Assembly: GCF_041429775.1 (NCBI RefSeq)
Contig: NZ_CP163421.1
Coordinates: 682,001 to 746,000, forward strand
Length of the DNA stretch: 64,000 nucleotides
Direction: 5' to 3'
Source: Glycocaulis abyssi
GTDB taxonomy: Bacteria > Pseudomonadota > Alphaproteobacteria > Caulobacterales > Maricaulaceae
Positions 21,424-33,429 of this stretch are shown here, one piece after another. A model generated the notes under the pieces. That model ran no database searches and was not told the DNA's origin. It was given only the letters and a program-made list of their open reading frames with translations. Every line of letters begins with the position of its first letter. Within the stretch, counting starts at the first letter, position 1. The position numbers and the translations under genes are program-made.

Positions 21424-22745
21424 GCGCAGCGAAAGCACAGCCAGGCAATAGCAAAGGCGCAGGCGCGTTCAGCGCCTGGGAATTCCTGCTGGCTTTCCGT
21501 TATCTCAGAACCCGGCGCAAGCATGGCGGGGTGACGCTGATATCGGTGATTTCCTTCATCGGCATCACGCTGGCGGTAACCGCCCTGATTGCCGTCATGT
21601 CGATCATGAATGGCTTTCGCCACGAATTGCTGTCGCGCCTTCTGGGCGTGCAGCCGCATGTCTATGTCTACACCGCTGAAAGCGCGGCGCTGACGGGTGA
21701 TCTGGTGGACCGGATCAATCAGGTGCCGGGCGTGCGCCAGGCCGGACCGATCATCGCGGCGCAGGCCCTGATCAGCTCCGAGCGTGCCGCCTCCGGCGCG
21801 CAGGTGATCGGCGTGCGTCCCTCTGATCTCAGCCAGTTCGACCTCATTGCCGGTGAAGGTGAGGCCGCTGCGGCGGGCGGCGGCATCGTGCAAGGGTCTG
21901 CCGATAATTTCGGTGTCGGCCATAATGGCGGCGACGGCATATTGATCGGTTCCGGCATCGCCGCACAGCTGGGCGTCAGCGCGGGCGACACGGTGACACT
22001 GCTGGCACCGCAGGGCGCGTCCACGCCCATGGGCACCGTGCCACGGCGCAAGAGCTATGTCGTGGAAGGCGTTGTTTCCATGGGCGTTCTCGATCTTGAC
22101 CGGATCTATGTCTTCATGCCGCTGGAGCAGGCCGCCCTGTTTTTCGGACGATCGGGCGGGGCGGACTATATCGATATCCGCATCACCAATCCCGATGATC
22201 CCGAGGCGGTCGTGGCGGCGGTGCGCGAGCTGGTGCCCGCAGGCTCTGCCGTGTTCGACTGGCGCCGGCAGAACCAGTCTTGGTGGACGGCGCTGCAGGT
22301 GGAACGCATGGCGATGCGGATGATCTTGTCCATCATCGTGCTGATTGCGGCGATGAACATCATTTCGGGCCTTGTCATGCTGGTGAAGAACAAGAGCCGC
22401 GATATCGCGATCCTGCGCACGATGGGCGCGACGCAGGGCGCGGTGATGCGCGTATTCCTCATCTCCGGCGCGGCCATCGGCGTGCTGGGTACTATTACGG
22501 GCATCATTCTGGGCGTGCTGATCGCCATATTTATCGGCCCGATACAGGATTTCCTCGCCTTCGTGACGGGCGTTGATGTGTTCGATCCGTCGGTCTACAT
22601 GCTCTACCGCCTGCCTGCCCGGCTGGACTGGGCTGAAGTGGCGTTCGTGGCCGTGTGGGGCTTTGCCACCGCGCTGATCGCCACGCTGCCGCCATCCTGG
22701 CGGGCAGGGCGGATCGATCCGGTGGAGGCGCTGCGCTATGAGTGA
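21420..22745 (+). CDS. lolC: Lipoprotein-releasing ABC transporter permease LolC/LolE
   Basis: Inner-membrane permease that extracts lipoproteins for transfer to LolA. The 441-residue protein starts with [20 protein letters not shown], has helix 1 at about 40-65, a large periplasmic domain to about 290, then three more helices in an FtsX-like block that ends [17 protein letters not shown], the typical tail. A single LolC/E-type permease gene next to lolD suggests a homodimeric (LolF-like) transporter; no second copy is in the window. It overlaps proS by four and lolD by eight bases. Confidence 0.93.
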   Translation: MSAAKAQPGNSKGAGAFSAWEFLLAFRYLRTRRKHGGVTLISVISFIGITLAVTALIAVMSIMNGFRHELLSRLLGVQPHVYVYTAESAALTGDLVDRINQVPGVRQAGPIIAAQALISSERAASGAQVIGVRPSDLSQFDLIAGEGEAAAAGGGIVQGSADNFGVGHNGGDGILIGSGIAAQLGVSAGDTVTLLAPQGASTPMGTVPRRKSYVVEGVVSMGVLDLDRIYVFMPLEQAALFFGRSGGADYIDIRITNPDDPEAVVAAVRELVPAGSAVFDWRRQNQSWWTALQVERMAMRMILSIIVLIAAMNIISGLVMLVKNKSRDIAILRTMGATQGAVMRVFLISGAAIGVLGTITGIILGVLIAIFIGPIQDFLAFVTGVDVFDPSVYMLYRLPARLDWAEVAFVAVWGFATALIATLPPSWRAGRIDPVEALRYE

Positions 22746-23418
22746 TCCGGCTCTCTCCATTCGCGGCCTGGTGCGCCAGTACCAGACCGATGCCGAGCTG
22801 ATCGAGGTGCTGAGCGGCGCCGATCTCGACCTGATGCCCGGCGAGCTGGTCGGCCTTGTCGGCCCCTCCGGTTCGGGAAAATCCTCGCTGCTGCACGCAG
22901 CGGCTCTGCTGGAAAAGCCCAATGCCGGGTCGGTGCGGGTTGCGGGCATTGACGGGTTGGCGCTGAACGAACGCGGACGTACCGCACTGCGCCGGCGGGA
23001 AATCGGATTTGTCTATCAATTCCACCATTTGCTGCCTGAGCTTGATGCGCTGGACAATGTTGCCCTGCCGCGCCTGATCGCGGGCGAGAGCAAGGCGAAG
23101 GCGCGTGGCAAGGCGCGCGACTGGCTGACCAAGCTCGGCCTTGGCGCCCGGCTCACACACCTGCCAGCGCAGCTTTCCGGCGGGGAGCAGCAACGCGTGG
23201 CCATCGCCCGCGCGCTGGTGGGCGAGCCGCGTGTCGTGCTGGCCGATGAGCCGACTGGCAATCTCGATCCGGCGACCTCCGATCAGGTGTTTGACGCGCT
23301 GGCGGCGGCGTGCCGCGAGGCGGGTGCGGCGGCTCTTGTCGCCACCCACAATCTCGCGCTTGCGGGGCGGATGGACAGGGTCGTCACGCTGGAGAATGGC
23401 CGCGTTGTCGCGGCCTGA
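22738..23418 (+). CDS. lolD: Lipoprotein-releasing ABC transporter ATPase LolD
   Basis: ATP-binding subunit energising LolC. Walker A is at residues 42-49 (GPSGSGKS), the Q-loop is [17 protein letters not shown], the ABC signature is [15 protein letters not shown], and Walker B is [12 protein letters not shown]. The FHHLLPE segment after the Q-loop is the LolD-specific motif that separates it from FtsE and MacB. It has 226 residues. The ATG lies inside the end of lolC, so translation is coupled. Confidence 0.96.
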   Translation: MSDPALSIRGLVRQYQTDAELIEVLSGADLDLMPGELVGLVGPSGSGKSSLLHAAALLEKPNAGSVRVAGIDGLALNERGRTALRRREIGFVYQFHHLLPELDALDNVALPRLIAGESKAKARGKARDWLTKLGLGARLTHLPAQLSGGEQQRVAIARALVGEPRVVLADEPTGNLDPATSDQVFDALAAACREAGAAALVATHNLALAGRMDRVVTLENGRVVAA

Positions 23419-23485
23419 CGGCATCCTGATTTTCCCATGAAATCAACGCGGACGGACTTTGTGCCCGCAGCTGGGCCGATTCTGC

Positions 23486-23514
23486 TTGACGGCGGAACAA
23501 AAGGCGAATATTTC
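23486..23514 (+). promoter_or_regulatory. Candidate promoter of the miniprotein-dnaE unit
   Basis: TTGACG (23486-23491) and TATTTC (23509-23514) are separated by 17 bases. The same TTGACG -35 is found at the lexA promoter in this window. The first GAAC-N7-GAAT box overlaps the spacer and the start of the -10. The -10 is a weak match, so this is a consensus reading only. Confidence 0.45.
23495..23509 (+). promoter_or_regulatory. SOS-like box 1 (GAAC-N7-GAAT)
   Basis: GAAC at 23495-23498 and GAAT at 23506-23509 are separated by seven bases, one mismatch from the alphaproteobacterial LexA direct repeat GAAC-N7-GAAC. It lies between the candidate -35 and -10, where LexA binding would block transcription. 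Confidence 0.5.
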
Positions 23515-23519
23515 AAGGA

Positions 23520-23534
23520 GAACAAACAGCGAAT
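23520..23534 (+). promoter_or_regulatory. SOS-like box 2 (GAAC-N7-GAAT)
   Basis: GAAC at 23520-23523 and GAAT at 23531-23534 repeat the layout of box 1 exactly 25 bp downstream. The two sites agree beyond the half-sites, as GAACAAA..GCGAATAT. A small inverted repeat, ATATC-ATC-GATAT, follows at 23533-23545. Confidence 0.5.
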
Positions 23535-23561
23535 ATCATCGATATCAACAGGAGTTCTCAC

Positions 23562-23654
23562 ATGAAGCGCTTGATCGAAGAAGCCAGCACCGCCTTTGTT
23601 ACGCTAGGGTTCGTGGCCGTTGTGCTGACATGGAGCACGGCGCTCATAGGCTAG
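23562..23654 (+). CDS. 30-residue single-pass membrane miniprotein, SidA-like candidate
   Basis: A very short gene: a positively charged and polar start (MKRLIEEAST), then one hydrophobic segment (AFVTLGFVAVVLTW), and a short tail STALIG before TAG. GGAG at 23551-23554 is spaced seven bases from the ATG, a good ribosome binding site. Two SOS-like boxes and a candidate promoter lie directly upstream, and dnaE starts 84 bases downstream on the same strand. In Caulobacter the SOS-induced division inhibitor SidA is a 29-residue inner-membrane peptide that acts on the FtsW/FtsN stage. Size, topology and setting agree, but I could not compare the sequences. It could instead be a leader or stress peptide of another kind. 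Confidence 0.65.
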   Translation: MKRLIEEASTAFVTLGFVAVVLTWSTALIG

Positions 23655-23737
23655 GGCTGACATGGCAGGTCGGTGGCCCGTCCGAATCCGGCGAGAGTTG
23701 GCGGCTTGCCTAACGGGTGGGGCTACAGGAGACGGGT

Positions 23738-27196
<3,459 letters not shown>

Positions 27197-27241
27197 CCGG
27201 CGGGCGCGGCGGCGTTCTGGCCGCTCACCGCACACGGGCGC

Positions 27242-27270
27242 TTGTCTGCAAGGCAAAGCACGCCTATAAG
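27242..27270 (+). promoter_or_regulatory. Candidate rpsB promoter
   Basis: TTGTCT (27242-27247), a 17-base spacer and TATAAG (27265-27270) match a sigma-70-type promoter well. A start near 27277 would give a leader of about 127 bases before rpsB. The distance to the dnaE stop (27196) fits a promoter of its own for the rpsB-tsf run. Confidence 0.6.
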
Positions 27271-27276
27271 CGCGCC

Positions 27277-27403
27277 CGCAATCCCGCACGTGGGGCAACG
27301 GCAGGTTCGGTGTTCGGACCCGTCGATCCGGTGCCTGGCTTTTCCTGTTTTGCAGGGAGACCGGCTCCGCCCTGCGGAGGCCAACCGGAAAAGGAAAATC
27401 GAT
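27277..27403 (+). promoter_or_regulatory. Untranslated leader of rpsB
   Basis: The deduced leader is long for so compact a region. It contains CTCCGC-CCT-GCGGAG at about 27364-27378, followed by the ribosome binding site AAAGGAAA before the ATG at 27404. S2 represses its own mRNA in gammaproteobacteria through a leader structure, so a comparable role is possible here. I do not recognise a named RNA motif. Confidence 0.35.
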
Positions 27404-28249
27404 ATGGCCCTTCCTGACTTCTCCATGCGTCAGCTCCTTGAAGCTGGTGCGCACTTCGGTCACCAGACCCACCGCTGGAACCCCAAGATGCGTCCGTTCA
27501 TCTTCGGTGAGCGTTCCAACATCCACATTATTGACCTGTCACAGACGGTTCCGCTGCTCCACCAGGCATTGGTGAAGGTGCGCGAAGTTGCCGCCAATGG
27601 CGGCCGCGTCCTGTTTGTCGGCACCAAGCGTCAGGCGTCCGAGCCGGTCGCGCAGGCTGCACAGCGTTGCGCGCAGTACTACATGAATCATCGCTGGCTC
27701 GGCGGCACGCTGACCAACTGGCGCACGATCTCTATTTCGATCGCCCGCCTGCGTGAGCTGGAAGGCATTCTCGATCAGGATGGCGGCCCGCAGGGCCTCA
27801 CCAAGAAAGAGATCCTGATGCTCACCCGCGAACGCGAGAAGCTTGAGCGCTCGCTGGGCGGAATCAAGGAAATGGGCGGCACGCCGGACCTCATCTTCGT
27901 GATCGACACCAACAAGGAAGCGATCGCGATCCAGGAAGCCCGCCGTCTGAACATTCCGGTCGTGGCCGTGGTTGATACCAATTGCGATCCCGATCCGATC
28001 GATTTCCCGATCCCCGGCAATGATGATGCGGCCCGCGCCATCGCGCTTTACTGCGACCTCGTCGCCGATGCGGTGCTGGACGGCATTTCTGACAGCCAGG
28101 CATCGCTGGGCGTCGATATGGGCGCTGCGGTAAACCCGGTTGTGGAGCCTGCGCTGGCCGAAGAATCCCCCGAGGCGCCGGCTGATGCGGCCCCCGCGGA
28201 AGGTGAGGCCGCTGCGGCCGAGCCTGCCAGCGAAGACGCCAAAGCCTAA
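27404..28249 (+). CDS. rpsB: 30S ribosomal protein S2
   Basis: Small-subunit protein S2. The start [20 protein letters not shown], then [20 protein letters not shown], and later [18 protein letters not shown] and [20 protein letters not shown] are all characteristic. It has 281 residues, with an Ala/Glu/Pro-rich C-terminal tail of about 37 residues, a frequent alphaproteobacterial extension. The ATG at 27404 is preceded by AAAGGAAA; the frame is open further upstream but that part is leader. tsf follows after 34 bases. Confidence 0.98.
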   Translation: MALPDFSMRQLLEAGAHFGHQTHRWNPKMRPFIFGERSNIHIIDLSQTVPLLHQALVKVREVAANGGRVLFVGTKRQASEPVAQAAQRCAQYYMNHRWLGGTLTNWRTISISIARLRELEGILDQDGGPQGLTKKEILMLTREREKLERSLGGIKEMGGTPDLIFVIDTNKEAIAIQEARRLNIPVVAVVDTNCDPDPIDFPIPGNDDAARAIALYCDLVADAVLDGISDSQASLGVDMGAAVNPVVEPALAEESPEAPADAAPAEGEAAAAEPASEDAKA

Positions 28250-28283
28250 GTCGAACGACACAAAAAATAACAGGAGACTCCCC

Positions 28284-29225
28284 ATGGCCGAGATCACAGC
28301 CGCTCTCGTCAAGGACCTGCGCGAACGCACCGGCGCGGGCATGATGGACTGCAAGAAAGCGCTCGCCGAAACCAATGGTGACGTCGAAGCCGCCATTGAC
28401 TGGCTTCGCAAGAAGGGCCTGTCCAAGGCTGCCAAGAAAGCTGACCGTGTTGCCGCTGACGGTCTGGTCGGCGTCGCGTCGGTTGATCGGGGCGACGGTA
28501 TGGCGGCGGCTGCGGTCGAGGTGAATGCCGAGACCGATTTCGTCGCGCGTAACGAGCTGTTCCAGGCTGCTGTTTCCGAAATCACCACGCTGGGCATTGA
28601 TGCAGGCGATGTTGATGCCCTGCGCCAGGCCAAGATGGCTTCTGGTGAAACCGTGGAAGCCAGTCTGACCAATCTGATCGCCAAGATCGGCGAGAACATG
28701 TCCCTGCGCCGTGTGTCGGCCCTGTCGGTCAATGCCGGTGTGGTGGCCAGCTATGTCCACAACGCTGCGGCCGACGGGCTTGGCAAGATCGGCGTGCTGG
28801 TGGCTCTGGAGTCCACCGGCGACAAGGCCGTGCTCGCAGAGCTCGGCCGCAAGGTGGCCATGCACGTTGCCGCCGGTTCGCCGGCTGTGGCGCTGGCGGT
28901 CGATGTGGACGAGCTGTCTGCTGACGTCATCGAGCGTGAGAAGGCCGTGTTTGCTGACCAGGCACGCCAGTCCGGCAAGCCCGAAGCCATTATCGAGAAG
29001 ATGGTGGAAGGGCGCCTTCGCAAATTCTACGAGGAAGTCGTGCTGTTAAAGCAGGTCTTCGTCTTTGATCCGGATCTGACGGTTGAAGGCGCCATTGCGG
29101 CGGCGGCCAAGGATGCAGGCGCCCCCATCAAGCTCACCGGCTTTGTCCGCATGGTGCTCGGTGAAGGCGTCGAGCGCAAAGAAGAAGATTTCGCTGCCGA
29201 AGTGGCCGCGCTCGGCAAATCGTGA
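28284..29225 (+). CDS. tsf: Elongation factor Ts
   Basis: Nucleotide exchange factor for EF-Tu. The N-terminal UBA-like domain is seen as [18 protein letters not shown] with [14 protein letters not shown], followed by the core with [13 protein letters not shown], which contains the TDFV residues that contact the EF-Tu nucleotide site. Length is 313 residues. The ATG at 28284 follows CAGGAGA. The standard rpsB-tsf-pyrH-frr order is kept. Confidence 0.98.
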   Translation: MAEITAALVKDLRERTGAGMMDCKKALAETNGDVEAAIDWLRKKGLSKAAKKADRVAADGLVGVASVDRGDGMAAAAVEVNAETDFVARNELFQAAVSEITTLGIDAGDVDALRQAKMASGETVEASLTNLIAKIGENMSLRRVSALSVNAGVVASYVHNAAADGLGKIGVLVALESTGDKAVLAELGRKVAMHVAAGSPAVALAVDVDELSADVIEREKAVFADQARQSGKPEAIIEKMVEGRLRKFYEEVVLLKQVFVFDPDLTVEGAIAAAAKDAGAPIKLTGFVRMVLGEGVERKEEDFAAEVAALGKS

Positions 29226-29235
29226 TCTGAATACC

Positions 29236-29264
29236 TCCGGCGGCTGGATCATCCAGCCGCCGGA
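29236..29264. terminator. Strong hairpin between tsf and pyrH
   Basis: A perfect 13-bp stem, TCCGGCGGCTGGA (29236-29248) and TCCAGCCGCCGGA (29252-29264), closes a three-base loop TCA. It begins eleven bases after the tsf stop. No U-tract follows (ACTGCTTTCC), so partial termination or a barrier to 3' exonucleases that sets the tsf:pyrH ratio is more likely than full termination. Confidence 0.6.
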
Positions 29265-29294
29265 ACTGCTTTCCAGAACGGAGCAACGATCCCC

Positions 29295-30059
29295 GTGAGC
29301 GAGATTCCCGCCGACGCCCGCCCGGTTCCCTCCGGACCCTATCGCAGGGTCCTTTTGAAGGTTTCGGGCGAAGCGTTGATGGGAAGCCAGTCCTACGGGA
29401 TCGACATGGAAACGGCCGAACGCATCGCCGAGGAAGTCGGCGCTGCGGTGAAGGCCGGATATGAAATGTGTCTGGTGATTGGCGGCGGGAATATTTTCCG
29501 TGGCCTGCAGGCAGCCGCCAAGGGCATGGACCGCGCTGCGGCGGACTATATGGGCATGCTGGCGACGGTGATGAACGCGCTGGCCATGCAGACGGCGCTG
29601 GAGCGCCGGGGCGTACAGACACGTGTCCAGTCTGCCATCCCCATGACGACGGTGTGCGAGCCCTATATCCGCCGCCGGGCGGTCCGCCACATGGAAAAGG
29701 GCCGGGTGGTCATTTTCGCGGCTGGTACCGGCAATCCCTTCTTTACCACCGACACGGCGGCAGCGCTGCGCGCAGCAGAGATGGGCTGTGACGCGCTGTT
29801 CAAGGGTACCCAGGTTGACGGCGTGTATTCGGCTGATCCCAAGAAAGACCCGAAGGCCGAGCGCTATGACCAGCTGGATTACCTGGACGTGATCGCGCGC
29901 GACCTGAAGGTCATGGACGCATCAGCCGTCACGCTTATGCGCGACAACCAGATTCCCATCGTCGTGTTCGATATCCACCGTACAAACGGCCTGGCCGATG
30001 TGCTCGACGGACGGGGTGTATGCACCGTGGTCGGGCCCCGGCCGGCGATGAAACAGTGA
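29295..30059 (+). CDS. pyrH: Uridylate kinase
   Basis: Phosphorylates UMP to UDP; the bacterial enzyme is a hexamer of the amino-acid-kinase fold. Visible are [13 protein letters not shown] (phosphate-binding Lys), [10 protein letters not shown], and [17 protein letters not shown], followed by [17 protein letters not shown]. It has 254 residues. The start is GTG at 29295, with CGGAG about eleven bases upstream. frr begins seven bases after the stop. Confidence 0.97.
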   Translation: MSEIPADARPVPSGPYRRVLLKVSGEALMGSQSYGIDMETAERIAEEVGAAVKAGYEMCLVIGGGNIFRGLQAAAKGMDRAAADYMGMLATVMNALAMQTALERRGVQTRVQSAIPMTTVCEPYIRRRAVRHMEKGRVVIFAAGTGNPFFTTDTAAALRAAEMGCDALFKGTQVDGVYSADPKKDPKAERYDQLDYLDVIARDLKVMDASAVTLMRDNQIPIVVFDIHRTNGLADVLDGRGVCTVVGPRPAMKQ

Positions 30060-30066
30060 GGACAGC

Positions 30067-30633
30067 ATGAGCAAGGCTGGCGATTTTGATCTCAAGGACA
30101 TTGAGCGCCGCATGGACGGCGCTGTGGAAGCACTGAAGAAGGAGTTCGCCGGGCTGCGAACCGGTCGCGCCAGCATTGCGCTGCTCGATCCGATCAAGAT
30201 CGACGCCTATGGCAGCCCCACACCGATCAATCAGGTGGGGACGGTCTCTGTGCCGGAGCCGCGCATGCTGTCGGTCCAGGTCTGGGACAAGAATCTGGCA
30301 CCGGCTGTCGACAAGGCGATCCGCAACTCATCGCTGGGTCTCAATCCGGTGGTGGAAGGCACGCTGATCCGCATTCCGATCCCGCCGCTCAACGAAGAAC
30401 GCCGCGCCGAGCTTGCCAAGACAGCCGGAAGCTATGCCGAACAGGCCCGCGTGGCGGTGCGCAATGTCCGCCGTGATGGCATGGAAGCGCTCAAGCGCGC
30501 CGAGAAGGACAATCTGATCAGCGAGGATGAGCACAAGCGCTATTCCGATCAGGTCCAGAAGGCGACCGATAACAGCATCGGCTCGATTGACGAGCTCCTG
30601 AAAGCCAAGCAGGACGAAATCACGCAGGTCTGA
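30067..30633 (+). CDS. frr: Ribosome recycling factor
   Basis: Splits post-termination ribosomes together with EF-G. The 188-residue protein has the two-domain RRF pattern: the first helix with [20 protein letters not shown], the beta domain ([19 protein letters not shown]), then the long coiled-coil helices including [26 protein letters not shown] immediately upstream supports the ATG at 30067. Confidence 0.98.
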   Translation: MSKAGDFDLKDIERRMDGAVEALKKEFAGLRTGRASIALLDPIKIDAYGSPTPINQVGTVSVPEPRMLSVQVWDKNLAPAVDKAIRNSSLGLNPVVEGTLIRIPIPPLNEERRAELAKTAGSYAEQARVAVRNVRRDGMEALKRAEKDNLISEDEHKRYSDQVQKATDNSIGSIDELLKAKQDEITQV

Positions 30634-30676
30634 TGACCTGTTTGCTGTCTGACAGGTCCGGGGAGGACTGTTTGCG

Positions 30677-31399
30677 ATGTCAGCTGAACCCGGCGGCCAG
30701 ATCACCGTGCCGCGTCACGTGGCCGTCATCATGGACGGTAACGGGCGCTGGGCTGCGGCGCGCGGCCTGCCAAGGGCCATGGGGCATCGTCAGGGCGTAG
30801 AGGCGGTTCGCGCGCTTGTGCGTGGCTCTGCCGACCTAGGCGTTACTCATCTGACACTGTTCGGATTTTCTACCGAGAACTGGCGGCGGTCCACCGAAGA
30901 GGTGAGTACGCTTTTCGACCTGCTCAAGCAGTTTGTCGACGCGGATCTGGACGATCTGGCGAAAAATGGCGTGCGGGTGCGCATCCTGGGCAGCCGGGAC
31001 GGCTTGTCCGCCGACATCCGCGAGATCATTGACCGGGCTGAGGCCCGCACTGCCGTCAATACGCGCTTCAATCTCAATGTGGCCTTCAACTATGGCGGCC
31101 GCGACGAAATCGTCCGGACGGTCAGAGCCTTGCTCGCGGAGTTTCAGGCCGGCGCCCTGCAGGGCGAGATTGACGAAAAAGCCTTCGCCGCCCGCCTGGA
31201 TACCAGCGGGCTGCCCGATCCGGACCTGATTATCCGCACCAGCGGCGAAATGCGCATATCCAACTTCCTGCTCTGGCAGGGCGCGTATTCGGAGCTGGTC
31301 TTCATGGATGTGCTGTGGCCGGACTTTTCCATCGATCACATGAAAGAGGCGATTGGCATCTACCAGTCACGCAGTCGCCGGTTTGGCGGGCGCCCGTGA
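30677..31399 (+). CDS. uppS: Undecaprenyl diphosphate synthase
   Basis: cis-Prenyltransferase that makes the C55 lipid carrier for cell wall and surface polysaccharides. The catalytic Asp is D20 in AVIMDGNGRWA. Other family blocks are GHRQGVEAVR, LTLFGFSTENWRR, FNYGGRDEIV and the C-terminal DLIIRTSGEMRISNFLLWQ. It has 240 residues. GGGAGG at 30661-30666 supports the ATG. It overlaps cdsA by four bases (GTGA). Confidence 0.97.
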   Translation: MSAEPGGQITVPRHVAVIMDGNGRWAAARGLPRAMGHRQGVEAVRALVRGSADLGVTHLTLFGFSTENWRRSTEEVSTLFDLLKQFVDADLDDLAKNGVRVRILGSRDGLSADIREIIDRAEARTAVNTRFNLNVAFNYGGRDEIVRTVRALLAEFQAGALQGEIDEKAFAARLDTSGLPDPDLIIRTSGEMRISNFLLWQGAYSELVFMDVLWPDFSIDHMKEAIGIYQSRSRRFGGRP

Positions 31400-32223
31400 G
31401 TTTGTTGGCACGCCTTCCCGGACCGCGCGACCCGGTTTTCCTGCGCCGGCTGGCGTCCGCGCTGGTGCTGGCGCCGCTGGCGCTCGGCCTGGTGTGGTAT
31501 GGCGGCTATCCGTTCGCGATTTTCGTGGCTGCCTTCGCCGCCGCCATGGCGTGGGAGTGGGTGCGCATGTCTGACCGCGATGCGCCGCCGCGCGCCTTCT
31601 CGATTGCCACCGGAACGGCCGTCGGCAGCGTCCTGCTGGCAGCCAGTGGCGAGTGGGCGTGGTGCGCCCTGTGGGTGCTGGCCGGTGCGGTATCAGCCTA
31701 TCTCGACCGGCGCAGGCGGGGCAGGGCGTGGGAGGCTCCGCTGGGTGTGATCTATGTCGCCAGCGCGGCGAGTATTCTTGTCGGCTTGCGCGGTATGGAT
31801 GGCGGGCTGGGCGCGGTCCTGTTCCTGCTGGCGGTGGTGTGGGCGGCTGACACGTTCGCCTATCTGGCGGGCACCTGGCTTGGCGGTCCGAAGCTTCTGC
31901 CCGCGGCCAGTCCCAACAAGACCTGGACCGGGCTGGTCGCCGGTGTCGGGTGCGGCGCGGCTGCCGGGGTGATTGTGGCAGGGCTGTGGGGGCTGGACCC
32001 GGCTTATGCCCTGGCCGCAGCTCTGCCGGCTGCTGGCACGGCTGTTGCGGGTGATCTGGTAATGTCACTCGCCAAGCGCCGGTTTGGCGTGAAGGATGCA
32101 GGCACGCTGATCCCCGGGCATGGCGGGGTGCTCGACCGGGTGGATGCCTTGATGCTTGCGACCGTTTTTGCCGGCCTGTTTGCAATGCTGGCTCCCGCTG
32201 GCTGGCCGGGCAGTGGTATCTAG
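31396..32223 (+). CDS. cdsA: Phosphatidate cytidylyltransferase
   Basis: Makes CDP-diacylglycerol, the branch point of phospholipid synthesis, in the inner membrane. The 275-residue protein has several hydrophobic helices. Near the C-terminus it carries the CdsA signature, seen as SPNKTWTGLVAG and AKRRFGVKDAGTLIPGHGG, then LDRVDALM. I chose GTG at 31396, overlapping the uppS stop; an upstream in-frame start at 31315 lies deep in uppS and has no support. dxr begins at the base right after its stop. Confidence 0.93.
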   Translation: MSLLARLPGPRDPVFLRRLASALVLAPLALGLVWYGGYPFAIFVAAFAAAMAWEWVRMSDRDAPPRAFSIATGTAVGSVLLAASGEWAWCALWVLAGAVSAYLDRRRRGRAWEAPLGVIYVASAASILVGLRGMDGGLGAVLFLLAVVWAADTFAYLAGTWLGGPKLLPAASPNKTWTGLVAGVGCGAAAGVIVAGLWGLDPAYALAAALPAAGTAVAGDLVMSLAKRRFGVKDAGTLIPGHGGVLDRVDALMLATVFAGLFAMLAPAGWPGSGI

Positions 32224-33423
32224 ATGACGCGCACGATCTCCATTCTGGGGGCTACGGGCTCTGTCGGGTTGGCGACGCTGGACCTGATCGGTGCCGCGCC
32301 GGAGGGCCGCTACGAGCTTGTAGCGCTCACGGCCAATACCCGCGCGCAGGAGCTGGCAGACATCGCCCTGCGCCTGCGTCCGCGCTTTACGGCACTTGGC
32401 GATGCGCGTCACGCACCTGTGCTGGAGGCGGCGCTGGCCGGTTCCGGTCTCAAATGGGGTGCAGGGCCGTCAGCCGTCGCTGAAGCCGCGTCCATGGAAG
32501 CCGACTGGACCATGGCGGCGATTGTCGGCGCGGCCGGGCTAGCGCCCACGCTGGCAGCCGTAAAACGCGGCCAGGTCGTCGCGCTGGCCAACAAGGAAGC
32601 GCTGGTGTGTGCCGGCCCGCTATTCATGGAGAGCGCACGCCGCTCAGGCGCGACGGTTCTGCCGGTCGATTCTGAACACAATGCGGTCTTTCAGGCGCTT
32701 GGCGGCAGCGATCCCGCCAATGTGCGCCGGATCATCCTGACCGCATCTGGCGGCCCGTTCCGCAATTCCAGCCTTGAGACCATGGCGCGCGCCAGCGTGC
32801 GCGACGCCGTCGCCCACCCGGTCTGGTCAATGGGTGCCAAGATCTCGGTGGATTCGGCGACGATGATGAATAAGGGCCTGGAGGTTATCGAGGCTTGCCA
32901 TCTCTTCGCCCTGCCGCCGGAAAAGGTGGATGTGATCGTCCACCCTGAATCGATCCTGCACGGGCTGGTGGAGCATTATGATGGCGGGCTTCTGGCCCAG
33001 ATGGGCACGCCGGACATGCGCACGCCGATAGCCCATGCGCTGGGCTGGCCGGACCGTATGGAGACCAGTGTTTCGCGTCTTGATCTGCCAGCCCTGGGCA
33101 GGCTGACCTTTGAAGCGCCTGATCCGGAGCGCTTTCCGGCGCTCGAACTGGCGCGCGATGCGTTCCGGCAGGGCGGTACCAGCCCGCTGGTACTGAACGC
33201 GGCCAACGAGATTGCGGTTGATGCCTTTCTGAATGGTCATGTCGGCTTCCTTGACATCGCCGCAATCGTTGCGGAGTCTCTGGAGCGGGGTGAGGGGGTA
33301 GCCAGAGGTTCATTGACCGATTTCGATACGGTATATGCGGCGGACGCTGCGGCACGCGAGCTGGCGGCATCGCTGGTGAAGGCGCGCGCGCAGCATAGCG
33401 CCAGCCGCGTACAGGGAGCATAA
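32224..33423 (+). CDS. dxr: 1-deoxy-D-xylulose 5-phosphate reductoisomerase
   Basis: Second enzyme of the MEP isoprenoid pathway; turns DXP into MEP with NADPH. The dinucleotide motif is ISILGATGSVGLATLDLI. Active-site regions are VDSEHNAVFQAL, TASGGPFRN, MGAKISVDSATMMNKGLE and VHPESILHGLVEHYDG. It has 399 residues. It lies between cdsA and rseP as in many proteobacteria, and feeds the isoprenoid precursor used by UppS upstream. Confidence 0.98.
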   Translation: MTRTISILGATGSVGLATLDLIGAAPEGRYELVALTANTRAQELADIALRLRPRFTALGDARHAPVLEAALAGSGLKWGAGPSAVAEAASMEADWTMAAIVGAAGLAPTLAAVKRGQVVALANKEALVCAGPLFMESARRSGATVLPVDSEHNAVFQALGGSDPANVRRIILTASGGPFRNSSLETMARASVRDAVAHPVWSMGAKISVDSATMMNKGLEVIEACHLFALPPEKVDVIVHPESILHGLVEHYDGGLLAQMGTPDMRTPIAHALGWPDRMETSVSRLDLPALGRLTFEAPDPERFPALELARDAFRQGGTSPLVLNAANEIAVDAFLNGHVGFLDIAAIVAESLERGEGVARGSLTDFDTVYAADAAARELAASLVKARAQHSASRVQGA

Positions 33424-33429
33424 GGCAGC

